Translations under genes and position numbers: made by a program | Origin: Ephydatia muelleri | Lineage: Eukaryota; Porifera; Demospongiae; Spongillida; Spongillidae | DNA length: 64,000 nucleotides | Assembly (NCBI GenBank): GCA_013339895.1 | Contig: JABACO010000003.1 | Span: 11,391,349-11,455,348, forward strand | Direction: 5' to 3' | In this document: piece by piece, positions 32,359-47,300 of the stretch | How positions within the stretch are numbered: the stretch's first letter is position 1 | Layout of the letters: each line of letters starts with the position of its first letter | Notes under the pieces: model-generated | What the model was told of the DNA's origin: nothing | What the model saw: only the letters and a program-made list of their open reading frames with translations | Databases searched by the model: none

Positions 32359-35300
32359 CTGTAATGAAATAAAAATATGAATGGTGTGTTAATATAGTTT
32401 AGTTTAAATACTCACCAGGTTGAATGCCATTCTGTTCTGTTACGTATTTCCTATTGATTATACAAAAATAATAACATTGACATCTGTCATAACTTAATAA
32501 TGCATACCAATTATCTTCAATCAATTCCACTTCCTTCCAGTCAGCATTGGGATGCAGTTTACCCATGCTGTGAGGTACTGTTTCCAAAGTATGTGCATTT
32601 GTATGGGTATTTTTACCTTCCGTCCTTTCCTCGAACACTGAAAAAGAATCATTATCATCTTTGTGCATTTGCACTGGTTTTGACTCCTGAGCAGCAATAG
32701 TTACTAGTCCACTGTGATGTAAAGAGCCATTACCCTTTCTACCATGTATTGGAATCAAATCAATTGTTGCTGAAGCCCCCTCACTCAATTTGGTTCCTTC
32801 TGTATCAAATGAGGTAATGTTCTTCCTTCTCACTTCATTGGTGCCTAATGGTGTATGGATAGGGAGAAGCTCAATTCTGTGTTTATATAATGGTGCAACT
32901 TGGGGGGCTGAAGGTAGGTTGATTTCACCATCATTTAATGATGTCCATCCCTTTCTCTGATGAATAGGAAGCAATTCTATACCATCGGTATTCAACAAAG
33001 TACCACTCTTCCTTTCATGAGGAGAGAGCAGTTTAGTTCCACTCTTCTTTAAAGCAAAGCCTCCCTTCTTTTTGCTTCTGTCTTTGTTGATTGGTCCCTC
33101 TTCCTTTGACGAGACACCTTCTTCTCTTTTGAGTGTGTCATTATTTAAGGGATGATGGTCTTTCGTATTTGCACGTGTAAATTGCCGTTTCATTCCATCT
33201 TTTTTAAATGTACTATTTCCCTTCTTCTTGAGAGTTGATTGTGGTTCTATTCCTTCACCTCCTTTTCTGTCAATTATATCTTCATTTGATGAGGCATCTC
33301 CCTTCACATGATGGAAAGAAAGCAGCTCTATTCCAGTTTTATCTAGTGGGGAATCCAAATTTCTCTTGTCAATAGAATGAAGCTCTATTCCTTTGTTCTT
33401 TGATGAAATACTTCTTTCTCCTTCAGTACTTTCCTTCCTCCTGGAAGTTTCAATTTCCTGTTCTTGGATTAAAACCAGATTCCTTAATGACTGATCTTCC
33501 TTGCTTACTGTATTATCCATATTCAATGATGGACCCTTCTTGTCATCAATAGCTGTTATTCCATCAATCTGCAATTTGGTATCTCCATTTCTTTCAGTCA
33601 TGCTCTTGTTTGGTAAGGTCTCATGATGTTTTTCACTAAGAGGAGGGAACTTTATTCTATCTATCCTTGTTGAGAGTTTGCTCTCACGTTCATCTTCCTT
33701 CTGTGGAGTATCCCCATTTTTACTGTGGATGGGAAGCAGCCTATTTGTACCCTTCTGCAATGTGGCACACTCCTTGCTGTCAAATGCATTCTTGGCTGAA
33801 GTATCTTTGTTCATTTCATGGATAGGAAGAAGCTCAATTCTATCTTGATTCAGCAAGTTCACTCTCTTTTTGCTATTGTCACCTTTGATCAATGCGGTAT
33901 CCTCTTTCCGTTGGATTGGAAGCAGCTCTATTCCATCTTGCTGCAATGTGGCACTTTCGTTTATTTTAATTGCATTCTTGTTTGATGATGTGTCTCCCTT
34001 CCAATTGTGGATAGGAAGCAGCTCCATTGTATCTTTTTGTAATGTGGCCTTTTTGTTAATAATATTTCCATCATTGTAAAATGGGGTATTTCGTTTCCTT
34101 TCATGGATAGGAAGCAGCTCTATTCGATCTTTCTGCAATGTGGCACTATCGTTTGTTTTTATTGCATCGTTGTTTGATGACATGTCTCCCTTCCAATTGT
34201 GGATAGGAAGCAGCTCCATTTTATCCATTTGTAATGTGGCTCCTCCCTTTCTGTTAATTGCATCATTGTCCAAAGGGGTATATCCTTTACTTTCATGGAT
34301 AGGAAGCAGCTCAATTACATCGTTTTGCAATACAGTACCGTTATTTCTAGCCAATAGATGAGTGCTTGATGAGATGTCTCCAGTTGTCTCATGAACAGGA
34401 AGCAGTTCTATTACATCTTTATTCTCAATGGTCTTATTAGATGATGTATTCCACTTTGTTTCACAGATAGGAAGCAGCTCTATTCTATCTTGTTTTATGT
34501 TGACTCTGTTCGATGATGCCATCCTTTTGTTGATCGGAAGTAACTCCATTCCATCTTTGTTTAATACTGTGGTTTCTTTCCTCTCATGGATAGGAAGTAA
34601 TTCCATTCTATCTTTATTGAACGTGGTACACCCTTTCCTTTGGTGGATAGGAGGTTCAGTTGCAGCTTCATGTAACGAGGCACCACCCTGTATTTTATGG
34701 ATTGGAAGTAAATCGATCCCGACTTTGTTTCTCTTTATCTCATGGATAATAATGGGATCCACTTCATTTCTCTGACCTGTTAGGCATGTAGACTTATGAT
34801 CTGTCACTGCAATGTTTTAAATGGCTTTACCTTCTTGTGCAACTTTTTTGCGCTTTTTCTGTCTCTTCCTCCAAAACAGGCAACAGAATAAACACATCAA
34901 ACAGCATAACAGAAGCAACAGCATCCAAATTGTGACTGCAATAACTGCTGTTCGTGGTGTTAAAGGTGCCGGGGGTTGTACTGCAAATAACAATAATAAT
35001 AATCTCTTTTATAAAATTGTGCCACATCTAAATCCAGAATTTGGCACAAAAAATAATTTCATTCAACTCAGCTTACTTTGGCTCTGAATTTTGATAACTG
35101 TCCTGTTCAGTATCACGTGAACAGCTTGATCTTCTGTACTGATAAATAAGGTCAACATTTTTTCTGCAGAGTTGTGATCAACAAGGATAGTCAAACTTAT
35201 GCATAACACAGTAGATTCATTTGGCAAAAAAGTTAGATTTTTGGACAAAGGTAAATAGTTTACACCTGGAACAGCTAAGACAGAGAAAGATGGATGAATT

Positions 35301-38300
35301 AAAAATTGAAGCTTTTATCTGAAAAGTGATCAAATGTACCTGTTGTATTGTGAGCTGTTTCTGTACCTACAGTGATAGTAACATTCCTCTCCAAAACACC
35401 CATAGATAGCCAGATACATATTTGAACTGTGCTATTGATCCAGTCATAAACGGTGTATTCTGACTGCCTGAAACCTATGTTGACATCTAAGAAGGTTAAT
35501 AAACAAATAAATAAATAAAACACATTAGGTGAACAGCACATGTGCATGTGTTGTTAACATATGATATGGGTTAAATAATAATGTGCATGTACATTTATAC
35601 TAGATTGATTAATTGAAAGTAAGCAGTTGTAGCCAGTGCCCATTGTTTTCATTTAACAATGCACATTAAGATACACCTGAGTGATTAGTGAAGCATATGA
35701 TTTCTAATACTTTACAATTTCAGCTACATATGTAAAGTTCAACAAAATGAAGATAATACATGTGTCATTAATACTTAAGGTTACGATCATAGCTGTAGTA
35801 AAGCATGTCTTTTGACTGAGATATGCCATTGCACTTAATGTTCCTTTTCTAGTCAGGGAGTATAAATGATTAAGGCACTTTAACAGAACTCACAGTCCAT
35901 AATATCTTCCGTAATTGTCACAACTGATGTAGAATAATTAGACATCACATTAACACGACTCTGGTTTTGCACAGCAATGAAAACAATGAAGTACTCATTG
36001 TATTCAACAGTAAAGTCGTCCAGAATGGTTGCATTAAGGCAAAAAATGTTACCAATCACCGCACGAGTACTGTCAATTGATATTGTATGTGGAATGATAT
36101 AGTCTGATCCAGCTATAGAAAGGAAAAGAAGAGATTCAGTTTACTACAGATAATTCTTCAGAGCCTCATTCACCTGTAGCTGTTCCATTTGTGGATATGG
36201 TGATGTTGATGATGCCCCTTATGGCAGTGGTTGTGTCCATAACAATAACACAAATTGTGACACTGCCTGTCTTCTCATTTGCTGTGTAATACCTGTACTG
36301 CATTCCTATTGTAAATTCTGTAAAATACAAATATGAAATCAACAGCCAAGTGGGGTTGCCTTTAAAATATACAATCACAGGGATGACAACTTAAGATTAG
36401 AACAACGTTTGGGTCAGTAGTGCAAGAAAGAATAAATAAAGTTGGTCACTAGCATATTATCTGGGATCAGTACACTGCTAGATGTGTGAAGATTATTATC
36501 TTTGAGTGATTAACAATCTATGATGAAATCAATTCACACCTCACTCTTGTATGCTAATGGACCAGTTGCGTATAAGAATGTGCTGAGCTGGTAATTAATC
36601 GTGACGTCACGGCTGGTGGCCAAATCTTTGTTTTGTTGCGTTCTGTAAAAGCAAGCTTTAGCAGTGGTACGGACGGTAACATGCCTGGTGATTGATGTAC
36701 GGTGTGTGGCAACACCAAGGCCACCGATCCGAGCGTCTCTTTTCATAGAATTCCCAAGGATCTCATTAGGCGAGCTACGTGGACCGAGGCTCTACAACTT
36801 CGGAAAGAGACCTTTGGGTCAAGTACACGAGTGTGCTCCAGGCATTTTCTAAATGGGGATCCCCGTAATACTCCAAACATTTTGTTAGGGAAGCGATTGG
36901 CTTCTCCTATCAAACGAGACCCAAGAGCAAAGAGAGCTAAAAATAGAGAAGACCAGAGATACAGGAATTGTACAGTATGACACTAGTTGCTCCTGTTTTA
37001 AATGCTTCTGACACTGCTACTAACCCAAAAGCTATTGCAGACACTACTCAGTCTGGCTCTCTTGGAACACCTACTCCAGCTACTAGTACTCCTCTCAGCC
37101 TCAACTTCTGATAGCTCAGGTTGGTGAGCAACTAGAAATGAATTACACTGTACATGAGCTACCTGGGACCAAGTGGAATACAGCCTGAGGAATTTCACTT
37201 GATCAATCAAGCTCTTTTGACACGTATAGAAGTACTAGAAGAGGAGAACAGCTATCAGATTTGAAGAATAGTGACAAGCAACCTTTCTGTATTGAACAGC
37301 TGCAACATGATGACAAGCTGGTGCAATTTTATACTGGATTCTCCTCCTTTGGTATGTTTTAGCACTTTTTCAGTTACTTGGCCCTGCTGTTGATCATCTA
37401 AACAACTGAAGGTCAAAAGATGGTGTATGGAAACGTCATAGACGTAGAAAGATAGATGTAAAAAACCAGTTATTTCTTGTCCTAGTTAAACTTAAGCTGA
37501 ACTTAAAGCACAAAGATCTTGCATTTCGTTTCGGTATTTCAGTAACACAGGTCTCAAGATATATCACCACCTGGATTTGCTTCTTGCATAAGGAACTTAA
37601 GGAAATTGAATGGATTCCTTCTGTTGCCCAAGTATTTGGAACTCAACCTATGGAATTTCAAGAAAAATTTCCCACAACCTATGCAATTATTGATGGCAGT
37701 GAGGTATTTATAGAGACACCTTCAGACCTACACCTCCAGTCTTCAACGTGGAGTCAGTATAAGCACCATAATACAGTTAAATTTCTGGTTGCCTGTACAC
37801 CAAATGGTGCTATATTCTACATCTCCCCTGTCTATGTAGGATCTATCTCAGATGTGGAGTCGACTCGACTCAGTGGGTTTCTTGAAGTTGTAAGAGGAAA
37901 AACAGGCATTTCAGTAATGGCTGACAGAGGCTTCATTATCAAGGAACTTCTAAATAATATTGGTGTTGAACTACATATTCTGCCATTCATGGAGGGAAGA
38001 CAGCAATTACCACCACAAGAGATACAAACTGGTAGAAAAATAGCTTCTCTCCGTATTCATATTGAGAGAGCAATTGGCCGAATGAAATTATATTCTATTC
38101 TAAAAAGCACAATACCTGTAGTACTTTCATAGACTTCACGTCGACATAACAGCCGCCAGCCGTGACGTCACGTTTAATTAACGCTAATTACATTCCTTAG
38201 GCCTTACGCGCAACTGGTCCATTCACAAGTCATCTAGATTTACATTTCTGTCTCCTTATGGACATATTAGTACATGCACATGCACTTAGGCACATAACTG

Positions 38301-41300
38301 AACAATATAACATAGTGCATGTAATGAAATATAACAGACAAAAAAGATAACTTAGTAGGACTAATAATGATCATTATAAATATGAAGCTACTTTATAAAT
38401 TGCAGGACAATGAAATTTGATTTGCACATAACTATCTAGACTCCACAAGTAAGGATAATGTAAATACTATGATAGCACCATACAGTGTACCTTGACATAC
38501 CATGGTCATCATCCATAACTGCAACAATGGTTTCATTTTTGTCTGAAACAATCACAGTTACAGCACTGTCACCTGGCACTGGTGATAGGCCAATGACAAA
38601 ATACTCCTCATTCTTAGGTATCTCATCATCAATGAGGGTTACATTCACACAATGTGTGCTGTTTGCATCAGCAGACTCTCCTTTTGTAAATGTGAGTGTG
38701 CGCAACTTCAGAATATAGTCTACTCCTGGAAGAGCTTAATGGAGTAATAGTCAGCATAATGACACCATGCTGTTTAATTAAGAAGTGCATACCTTTAGTG
38801 CCTAAACTAGTGTCCAGAATTGAAAGCTCCACTGTTACATCATGCCCCAGCTCTCCTTTTAAAATCACTGCACAAATCGGCACATAGCTTTGCTCCCCAT
38901 CTACAACTTCAACATATGTCTTTGTCATTCCAATCTGAATGGCTGATTTAAAAACAAAGTTATGCAATTACTATTACTGAACTAACTAACATACCATCTT
39001 GAGGATCTTCAATAATTGTTACCAGTGTAATGTTCTGTCTAGTTGATATTCTGATATAATTAGAATCCTGCTGTGTTGAGTTTAGTGTAACAATAAAGGT
39101 CTCATTGTATTCCAATAAATAATCATTGAGTATGGTGAGATTGACACATATCAGATTATTGCCAGAAGCTGACTGTCCTGGTATAAAAATGAGTGTAAAA
39201 GTGCCACCAATGTAGTCTTTCTCATCAATTGCTAAGGACAGATTTGGATCAGTAGAACACAGATTAACCACAGTGTGAACATACCAGTTATAGAGTGTGT
39301 TTGCAAAACCACTGTTACATTTTCCCCTACTGCACCGACAGAGATTACAGCACACAACTTTGCCACAGAGTTTACTTCGCCAACAGTAATAGACGGATAT
39401 TGCATCTGAACTTCAATATCTGGGGAAAAAATGAAGATATATCACGAGAATAAAAAGACACTTAATTTGTTTTGATTACACTCATTAATTAAACCTACAA
39501 TCGTCTATATCTTTAATGTTGATTGTTGTGGTTGAAGAGTTTCCTTCGACGACCACAAGAGGATTAGTAGAGACTATTTGCAATATTACTTGCTCTGAAT
39601 TTTCAAGCAGTTTGTCATCAAAGATGGAAACAGGAAAGCACCACTGTCGTCCTCCCAGACTGGACCACGATGAAAAGGTTATCACATTGTTTGGTAGAAA
39701 ATAGTCTTCAAATTCTGAGAAATGACATATAAACACAGCATTCAAATAATACATCGTAGTCAGAATTCAATAATAAATGGAGCAGTTCGACAACAAATGT
39801 CAAGATACAAGACAAAGTTAAATTTCAACACCTAAAATTTGTGGCAATAAGTAACTAAAACTATACAATTCAAAATAAAGAACAATATATTAGAGGTGTA
39901 CATGTACTATTACATTTCTTAATATCAAAAAATAACACACTTACAATTTAAAATACGCTTAAGCATTTTGTGCCCAACCTTTTGCTGTACCACTTTTCGC
40001 AACAATAATAGCAGTAAGATTATTCTTCCAAACTCCAGTCTGACTGTTCAAAAATCCACAAATGTTTATGCTCATATTCACACCTTCTGTCACTTCAAAA
40101 AAAGGATCTCTGAATCCAACTATGATTCCTGTCATGATACATCAATAATATATACAATAACAAGAACACAAAACTATTCGACAAAGTAATTCTCAAAATT
40201 CCACAATGATTATGCGATCAAATAGTATTCAATGCTTATAACACAGTAAACAAAGCTATGAAGAACTCAGACTTTGAAATGACATCCTAAAAAATAGTCG
40301 GTTTTATTTACGTAATACCAAATACTGACTTTGGCTTCACGATAAAATTGCAAAATCATGACACATTACATGCATTTCATAATTATCGCACAACATCAAC
40401 TACATACCATGATCATCATCCAAAATCTTTACAGTGGTCTGATTCTTTCCTGGTCCTACAAAAACATCAGTGCTGTCATTAGAAGCCACCAATAGTCCGA
40501 AGGTAACATATAGGTCATTCTCGGGAAAGAAATCGTCCAGTATGGTCACATTCACACAAGGAGTGCTGCTGATGTTGTTCGATTCATCATACACGAAGGT
40601 GAGGGTCTGGGATTGCAGGATGTAGTCAGGTCCTGAAATTGCTGGTGGGGTACAAACATATTTCCATAGCAGCTGCTAACAAATGGAAATCATCAATACT
40701 GTACCTGTGTCTCCTACAGTGCTGTTGAGAACCGTCAGCATCACTGTCAAGTCACGTGCCAGTGCTCCCTGATACAGGACCGCACAGATTGTAACAAATG
40801 GTGTTTCTCCTTCTACTGCTTGGTAAAATGATTTCATCATTCCAATCTGAATAACTGATAGAGAACGTAATAACTCATCACCCTTGATAACTGTTTTATA
40901 CATGAACTTACTGTCAGTAGTTGGGATTTCATTTATCAGCACAAGAAGTTCTTTCTTTATGGGTGATATTCTCACAACCGAAGCAAATTCAGGAGTTGAG
41001 ATTAACGTAATGGAAAAGCGTTCGTCATTTTCAAACTCGTGGTCATCAATTAAGACCAGATCGATGCACTGCAAATTGTTTCCAACTGCTAATTGTCCAG
41101 ATGTGAAGACGAGTGTGAAATTGCCACCAATGTAGTCTTTCCCGTCAATGGCTTTAGCAGAAAAGTAATGATGAAGCATAGCCATCATCACAATGCAATG
41201 TATCTTCTCTTACCCGTAATGGAATGGGTGACCATGACAACCGTTACATTTTTCCCCAGAATGCCACTGGTGATCACAGCGCACACTTTAACGGTGGATT

Positions 41301-44300
41301 TGCTCTCATTGACGCTCAATGACGAGTACTGCATTTCTATTACAATATCTGGATGGAGAGAATACGGTGATTGAATGCCAGCATGCTCTATACGTAAAGT
41401 GCATAACAAGATACAACGCGGAAAGCACATGGTTTGGCATTTTATGTCCCCACTTACAATCGGTAGGTTGCTCAGTTATGTTCACTGTGATTAATGAAAT
41501 GTTCTCCTGAACAGTGACAAGAGGATTCGTAGACACTAATTCCAGTGTCAACTGTTCCGAGTCTTCAACAATGTTGTCGTCAAGAATCAAGATGTTGACA
41601 CACCATCGCGTGCTTTCCGGATTGGTCCACGACGAAAATGTAATTGCATCACTTGGAATGATGTAGTCCTCCATATCTGCAACATGATTGATACACATAA
41701 TAACATGGTACTAGAACCAATGTATTTTTGTAGCCCTAAAGTAGTCTTGCATGATTCCTGAGCTCATTGCTGACTGAACAAAAAGGTATTAGTTAACCAA
41801 ACCTGACAAATTGTTGGACTGGATATAACAATATTCTTTGCCACAGCTTCTGTTATCTCACAATATGACCTTTCTATTTGAATGAATCACAAGTAGCATT
41901 TAGTATGTAAACTGCTTTTTGTTGAATAAACCTTTTCTCATGCAACTCAACTTGCAAACTGGCGATATTTAATCTTATGATTGGATTCACATGCAAGCAG
42001 AACAAACCTTTAGCTGTGCTGTTGACAACCATGAGTATCGCTGAAAGGTTACTTTTCCATATTCCAGTCAAGCTGCTCACAAATCCACAAATGTTGATGG
42101 AATTGTTAATCGCCTCTGTCACATGAACAAAACGCTCATCAAATCCAACCAAGATTCCTGAGTTGTGTGGAATATAAATACAATGAATGACCAACGCAAA
42201 TGATTCTTTCATATTGTACACATTCATTATGAGACTGCAATGTTCATAGGCATGCTCCAAATAGGACAATTGGCATGTATATGATAAGAAACCAAACAAA
42301 AAAGTGCATTATTGAAATGAATTTGACAACTTCAATAACAAAATCAGAAGAACCGATTCGGGTGCATTTTAACATAAATGAGGTAAATATCTGCGCACAC
42401 AATTCACTATAGGAAGTAGCACTTGATCAGTGAACTTTTAGCGCGACAATACTAACAATGATGTTGCACATGCATAACGAATACCAACTCTTCGTTTAAG
42501 CACATACCGTGATCACCATCCAAAATCTTTATTGTGGTCTGATTATTTCCTGGTCTGACAAATACATCACTACTGTCATTAGAGGCCACCAATAGTCCGA
42601 AGGTAACATATAGGTCATTCTCGGGAAAGTAATCGTCCAGTATGGTCACATTCACACAAGGAGTGCTGCTGATGTTGTTCGATTCATCATACACGAAGGT
42701 GAGGGTCTGGGATTGCAGGATGTAGTCACGTCCTGAAATTGCTGGTGGGGTACAAACATATTTCCATAGCAGCTGCTACCTAATTGAAATCATCAATACT
42801 GTACCTGTGTCTCCTACAGTGCTGTTGAGAACCTTCAGCATCACTGTCAAGTCACGTGCCAGTGCTCCCTGATACAGGACCGCACAGATTGTAACAAATG
42901 GTGTCTCTCCTTCTACTGCTCGGTAAAATGATTTCATCATTCCAATCTGAATAACTGATAGAGAACATAATAACTCATCACCCTTGATAACTGTTTTATA
43001 CATGAACTTACTGTCAGTAGTTGGGATTTCATTTATCAGCACAAGAAGTTCTTTCTTTATGGGTGATATTCTCACAACCGAAGCAAATTCAGGAGTTGAG
43101 ATTAACGTAATGGAAAAGCGTTCGTCATTTTCAAACTCGTGGTCATCAATTAAGACCAGATCGATGCACTGCAAATTGTTTCCAACTGCTGATTGTCCAG
43201 ATGTGAAGACGAGTGTGAAATTGCCACCAATGTAGTCTTTCCCGTCAATGGCTTTAGCAGAAAAGTAATGATGAAGCATAGCCGTCATCACAATGTAATG
43301 TATCTTCTCTTACCCGTTATGGAATGGGTGACCATGACAACCGTTACATTTTTCCCCAGAATGCCACTGGTGATCACAGCGCACACTTTTACGGTGGATT
43401 TGCTCTCATTGACGCTCAATGACGAGTACTGCATTTCTATTACAATATCTGGATGGAGAGAATACGGTGATTGAATGCCAGCATGCTCTATACGTAAAGT
43501 GCATAACAAGATACAAGGTGGAAAGCACGTGGTTTGGCATTTTATGTCCCCACTTACAATCGGTAGGTTGCTCAGTTATGTTCACTGTGATCAATGAAAT
43601 GTTCTCCTGAACAGTGACAAGAGGATTCGTAGACACTAATTCCAGTGTCAACTGTTCCGAGTCTTCAACAATGTTGTCGTCAAGAATCAAGATGTTGACA
43701 CACCATCGCGTGCTTTCCGGATTGGTCCACGACGAAAATGTAATTGCATCACTTGGAATGATGTAGTCCTCCATATCTGCAACATGATTGATACACATAA
43801 TAACATGGTACTAGAACCAATGTATTTTTGTAGCCCTAAAGTAGTCTTGCATGATTCCTGAGCTCATTGCTGACTGAACAAATAGGTATTAGTTAACCAA
43901 ACCTGACAAATTGTTGGACTGGATATAGCAATATTTTTTGCCACAGCTTCTGTTATCTCACAATATGACCTTTCTATTTGAATGAATCACAAGTAGCATT
44001 TAGTATGTAAACTGCTTTTTGTTGAATAAACCTCTTCTCATGCAACTCAACTTGCAAACTGGCGATATTTAATCGTATGATTGGATTCACATGCAAGCAG
44101 AACAAACCTTTAGCTGTGCTGTTGACAACCACGAGTATTGCTGAAAGGTTACTTTTCCATATTCCAGTCAAGCTGCTCACAAATCCACAAATGTTGATGG
44201 AATTGTTAATCGCCTCTGTCACTTGAACAAAACGCTCATCAAATCCAACCAAGATTCCTGAGTTGTGTGGAATATAAATACAATGAATGACCAACGCAAA

Positions 44301-47300
44301 TGATTCTTTCATATTGTACACATTCATTATGAGATTGTAATGTTCATAGGCTTGCTCCAAATAGGACAATTGGCATGGATATGATAAGAAACCAAACAAA
44401 AAAGTGCATTATTGAAATTAATTTGACAACTTCAATAACAAAATCAGAAGAACCGATTCGGGTGCATTTTAACATAAATGAGGTAAATATCTGCGCACAC
44501 AATTCACTATAGGAAGTAGCACTTGATCAGTTAACTTTTATCGCGACAATACGTAGGCAATGATGTTGCACATGCATAACGAATACCAAAACTTCGTTTG
44601 AGCACATACCGTGATCACTATCCAAAATCTTTATTGTGGTCTGATTGTTTCCTGGTCTGACAAATACATCACTACTGTCATTAGAGGCCACCAATAGTCC
44701 GAGGGTAACATATAAGTCATTCTCGGGAAAGTAATCATCCAGTATGGTCACATTCACACAAGGAGTGCTGCTGATGTTGTTCGATTCATCGTACACGAAG
44801 GTGAGGGTCTGGGATTGCAGGATGTAGTCACGTCCCGAAATTGCTGGTGGGGTACAAACATATTTCCATAGCAGCCGCTACCTAATTGAAATCTTCAATA
44901 CTGTACCTGTGTCTCCTACAGTGCTGTTGAGAACAGTCAGCATCACTGTCAAGTCACGTGCCAGTGCTCCCTGATACAGAACCGCACAGATTGTAACAAA
45001 TGGTGTCTCTCCTTCTACTGCTTGGTAAAATGATTCCGTCATTCCAATCTGAATAACTGATAGAGAACGTAATAACTCATCACCCTTCATAACTGTTTAA
45101 CACTTACTGTCGGTAGTTGGGATTTCATTGATCAGTACAAGAAGTTCTTTCTTTGCGGGTGATATTCTCACAACTGAAGCAAATTCCGGAGTTGAGTTTA
45201 ACGCGATGAAAAGGCGTTCCTCATTTTCAAACTCGTGGTCATCAATTAAGACCAGATCGATGCACTGCAAATTGTTTCCAATTGCCGATTGTCCAGATGT
45301 GAAGACGACTGTGAAATTGCCACCAATGTAGTCTTTCCCGTCAATGGCTTTAGCAGAAAAGTAATGATGAAGCATAGCCGTCATCACAATGCAAAGAATC
45401 TTCTCTTACCCGTAATGGAGTGGGTGACCATGACAACTGTTACATTTTTCCCCAGAATGCCACTGGTGATCACAGCGCACACTGTTACGGTGGAATTGCT
45501 CTCATTGACGCTCAATGACGAGTACTGCATTTCTATTACAACATCTGGATGGAGAGAATACGGTGATTGATTTCCAGTGCTCATACTCTATACGTAAAGT
45601 GCATAACATGATACAAGGTGGAAAGCACGTGGTTTGGCAATTGATGTCCCCACTTACAATCGGTAGGTTGCTCAGTTATGTTCACGGTGATCAATGAAAA
45701 GTTCTCCTGAACAGTGACAAGAGGATTCGTAGACACTAATTCCAGTGTCAACTGTTCCGAGTCTTCAACAATGTTGTCGTCAAGAATCAAGATGTTGACA
45801 CACCATCTCGTGCTTTCCGGATTGGTCCACGACGAAAATGTAATTGCATCACTTGGAATGGAGTAGTCCTCCATATCTGCAACATGATTGATACACTTCA
45901 TAACATGGTACTAGAACCAATGTATTTTTGTTGCCCTAAAGTAGTCTTGCACGATTCCTGAGCTCATAGCTGACTGCACATATAGGTATTAGTTAACCAA
46001 ACCTGATGACAAATTGTTGGACTGGATATAGCAATAACTTTTGCCACAGCTTCTGCTATCTCATAACATGTCTATTTGAATGAATCACAAGTAGCATTTA
46101 CTGAAGATTGCAATACGTAAACTGCCTTTTGTTTAATAAACCTCCGCCCGTGCAACTCGACATGCAAACTGGCGATACTTAGTCGTATGATTGGATTCAC
46201 ATGCAAGCAGAACAAACCTTTAGCTGTACTGTTGACAACCACGAGTATTGCTGAAAGGTTACTTTTCCATATTCCAGTCAAGCTTCTCACAAATCCACAA
46301 ATGTTGATGGAATTGTTAATCGCCTCTGTCACTTGAACAAAACGCTCATCAAATCCAACCAAGATTCCTGAGGTGTGTGGGATATAAATACAATGAATGA
46401 CCAACGCAAATGATTCTTTCATATTGTACACATTCATTACGAGATTTTAATGGTCATAGGCTTGCTCCAAATAGGACAATTGGCATGTATATGATGGGAA
46501 ACGAAACAAAAAAGTGCATTATTGAAATGAATTTGTCCACATCAATAACAAAATCAGAAGAACCGATTTGGGTGCATTTTAACATAACTGAGGTAAATAT
46601 CTGCACACACAATTCACTATAGGAAGTAGCACTTGATGAGTTAACTTTTATCGCGACAATACGTAGGCAATGATGTTGCACATGTATAACGATTACCAAC
46701 TCTGAGCACATACCGTGATCACCATCCAAAATCTTTACTGTGGTCTGATTGTTTCCTGGTCTGACAAATACATCACTACTGTCATTAGAGGCCACCAATA
46801 GTCCGAAGGTAACATATAGGTCATTCTCGAGAAAGTAATCATCCAGTATGGTCACATTCACACAAGGAGTGCTGCTGATGTTGTTCGATTCATCGTACAC
46901 GAAGGTGAGGGTCTGGGATTGCAGGATGTAGTCACGTCCCGAAATTGCTGGTGGGGTACAAACATATTTCCATAGCAGCCGCTACCTAATTGAAATCATC
47001 AATACTGTACCTGTGTCTCCTACAGTGCTGTTGAGAACAGTCAGCATCACTGTCAAGTCACGTGCCAGTGCTCCCTGATACAGGACCGCACAGATTGTAA
47101 CAAATGGTGTCTCTCCTTCTACTGCTCGGTAAAATGATTCCATCATTCCAATCTGAATAACTGATAGAGAACGTAATAACTCATCACCCTTGATAACTAT
47201 TTTATACTTACTGTCGGTAGTTGGGATTTCATTGATCAGTACAAGAAGTTCTTTCTTTGCGGGTGATATTCTCTCAACTGAAGCAAATTCCGGAGTTGAG

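Larger units (their letters stand above)
36559..38220 (+). mobile_element. ISL2EU-type DNA transposon with THAP domain (defective copy)
   Basis: Terminal repeats begin GGACCAGTTGCG at both ends and share the subterminal CGTGACGTCACGGCTGG; AT is duplicated outside (36557-36558, 38221-38222). ISL2EU elements are known for 2-bp AT duplications, a THAP plus DDE transposase and often a separate YqaJ nuclease. Here THAP and DDE pieces are present and no YqaJ is seen, fitting a 1662-bp shortened copy. It lies in the intron between unit 10 and the membrane-proximal domains. Confidence 0.72.

Noticed and set aside
32399-32415. Tail exon reading through to the stop at 32399
   Set aside because: A good GTGAGT donor at 32415 in phase 1 and two following in-frame phase-1 exons with canonical sites make splicing more likely; an intron-retained form ending at 32399 remains possible.
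32500-34775. Forward-strand open frames opposite the ELLPIH tail (SSSI-rich)
   Set aside because: These are antisense shadows of the repeat exon, which has splice sites, a frame continuing from the membrane exon, and a consistent protein repeat.
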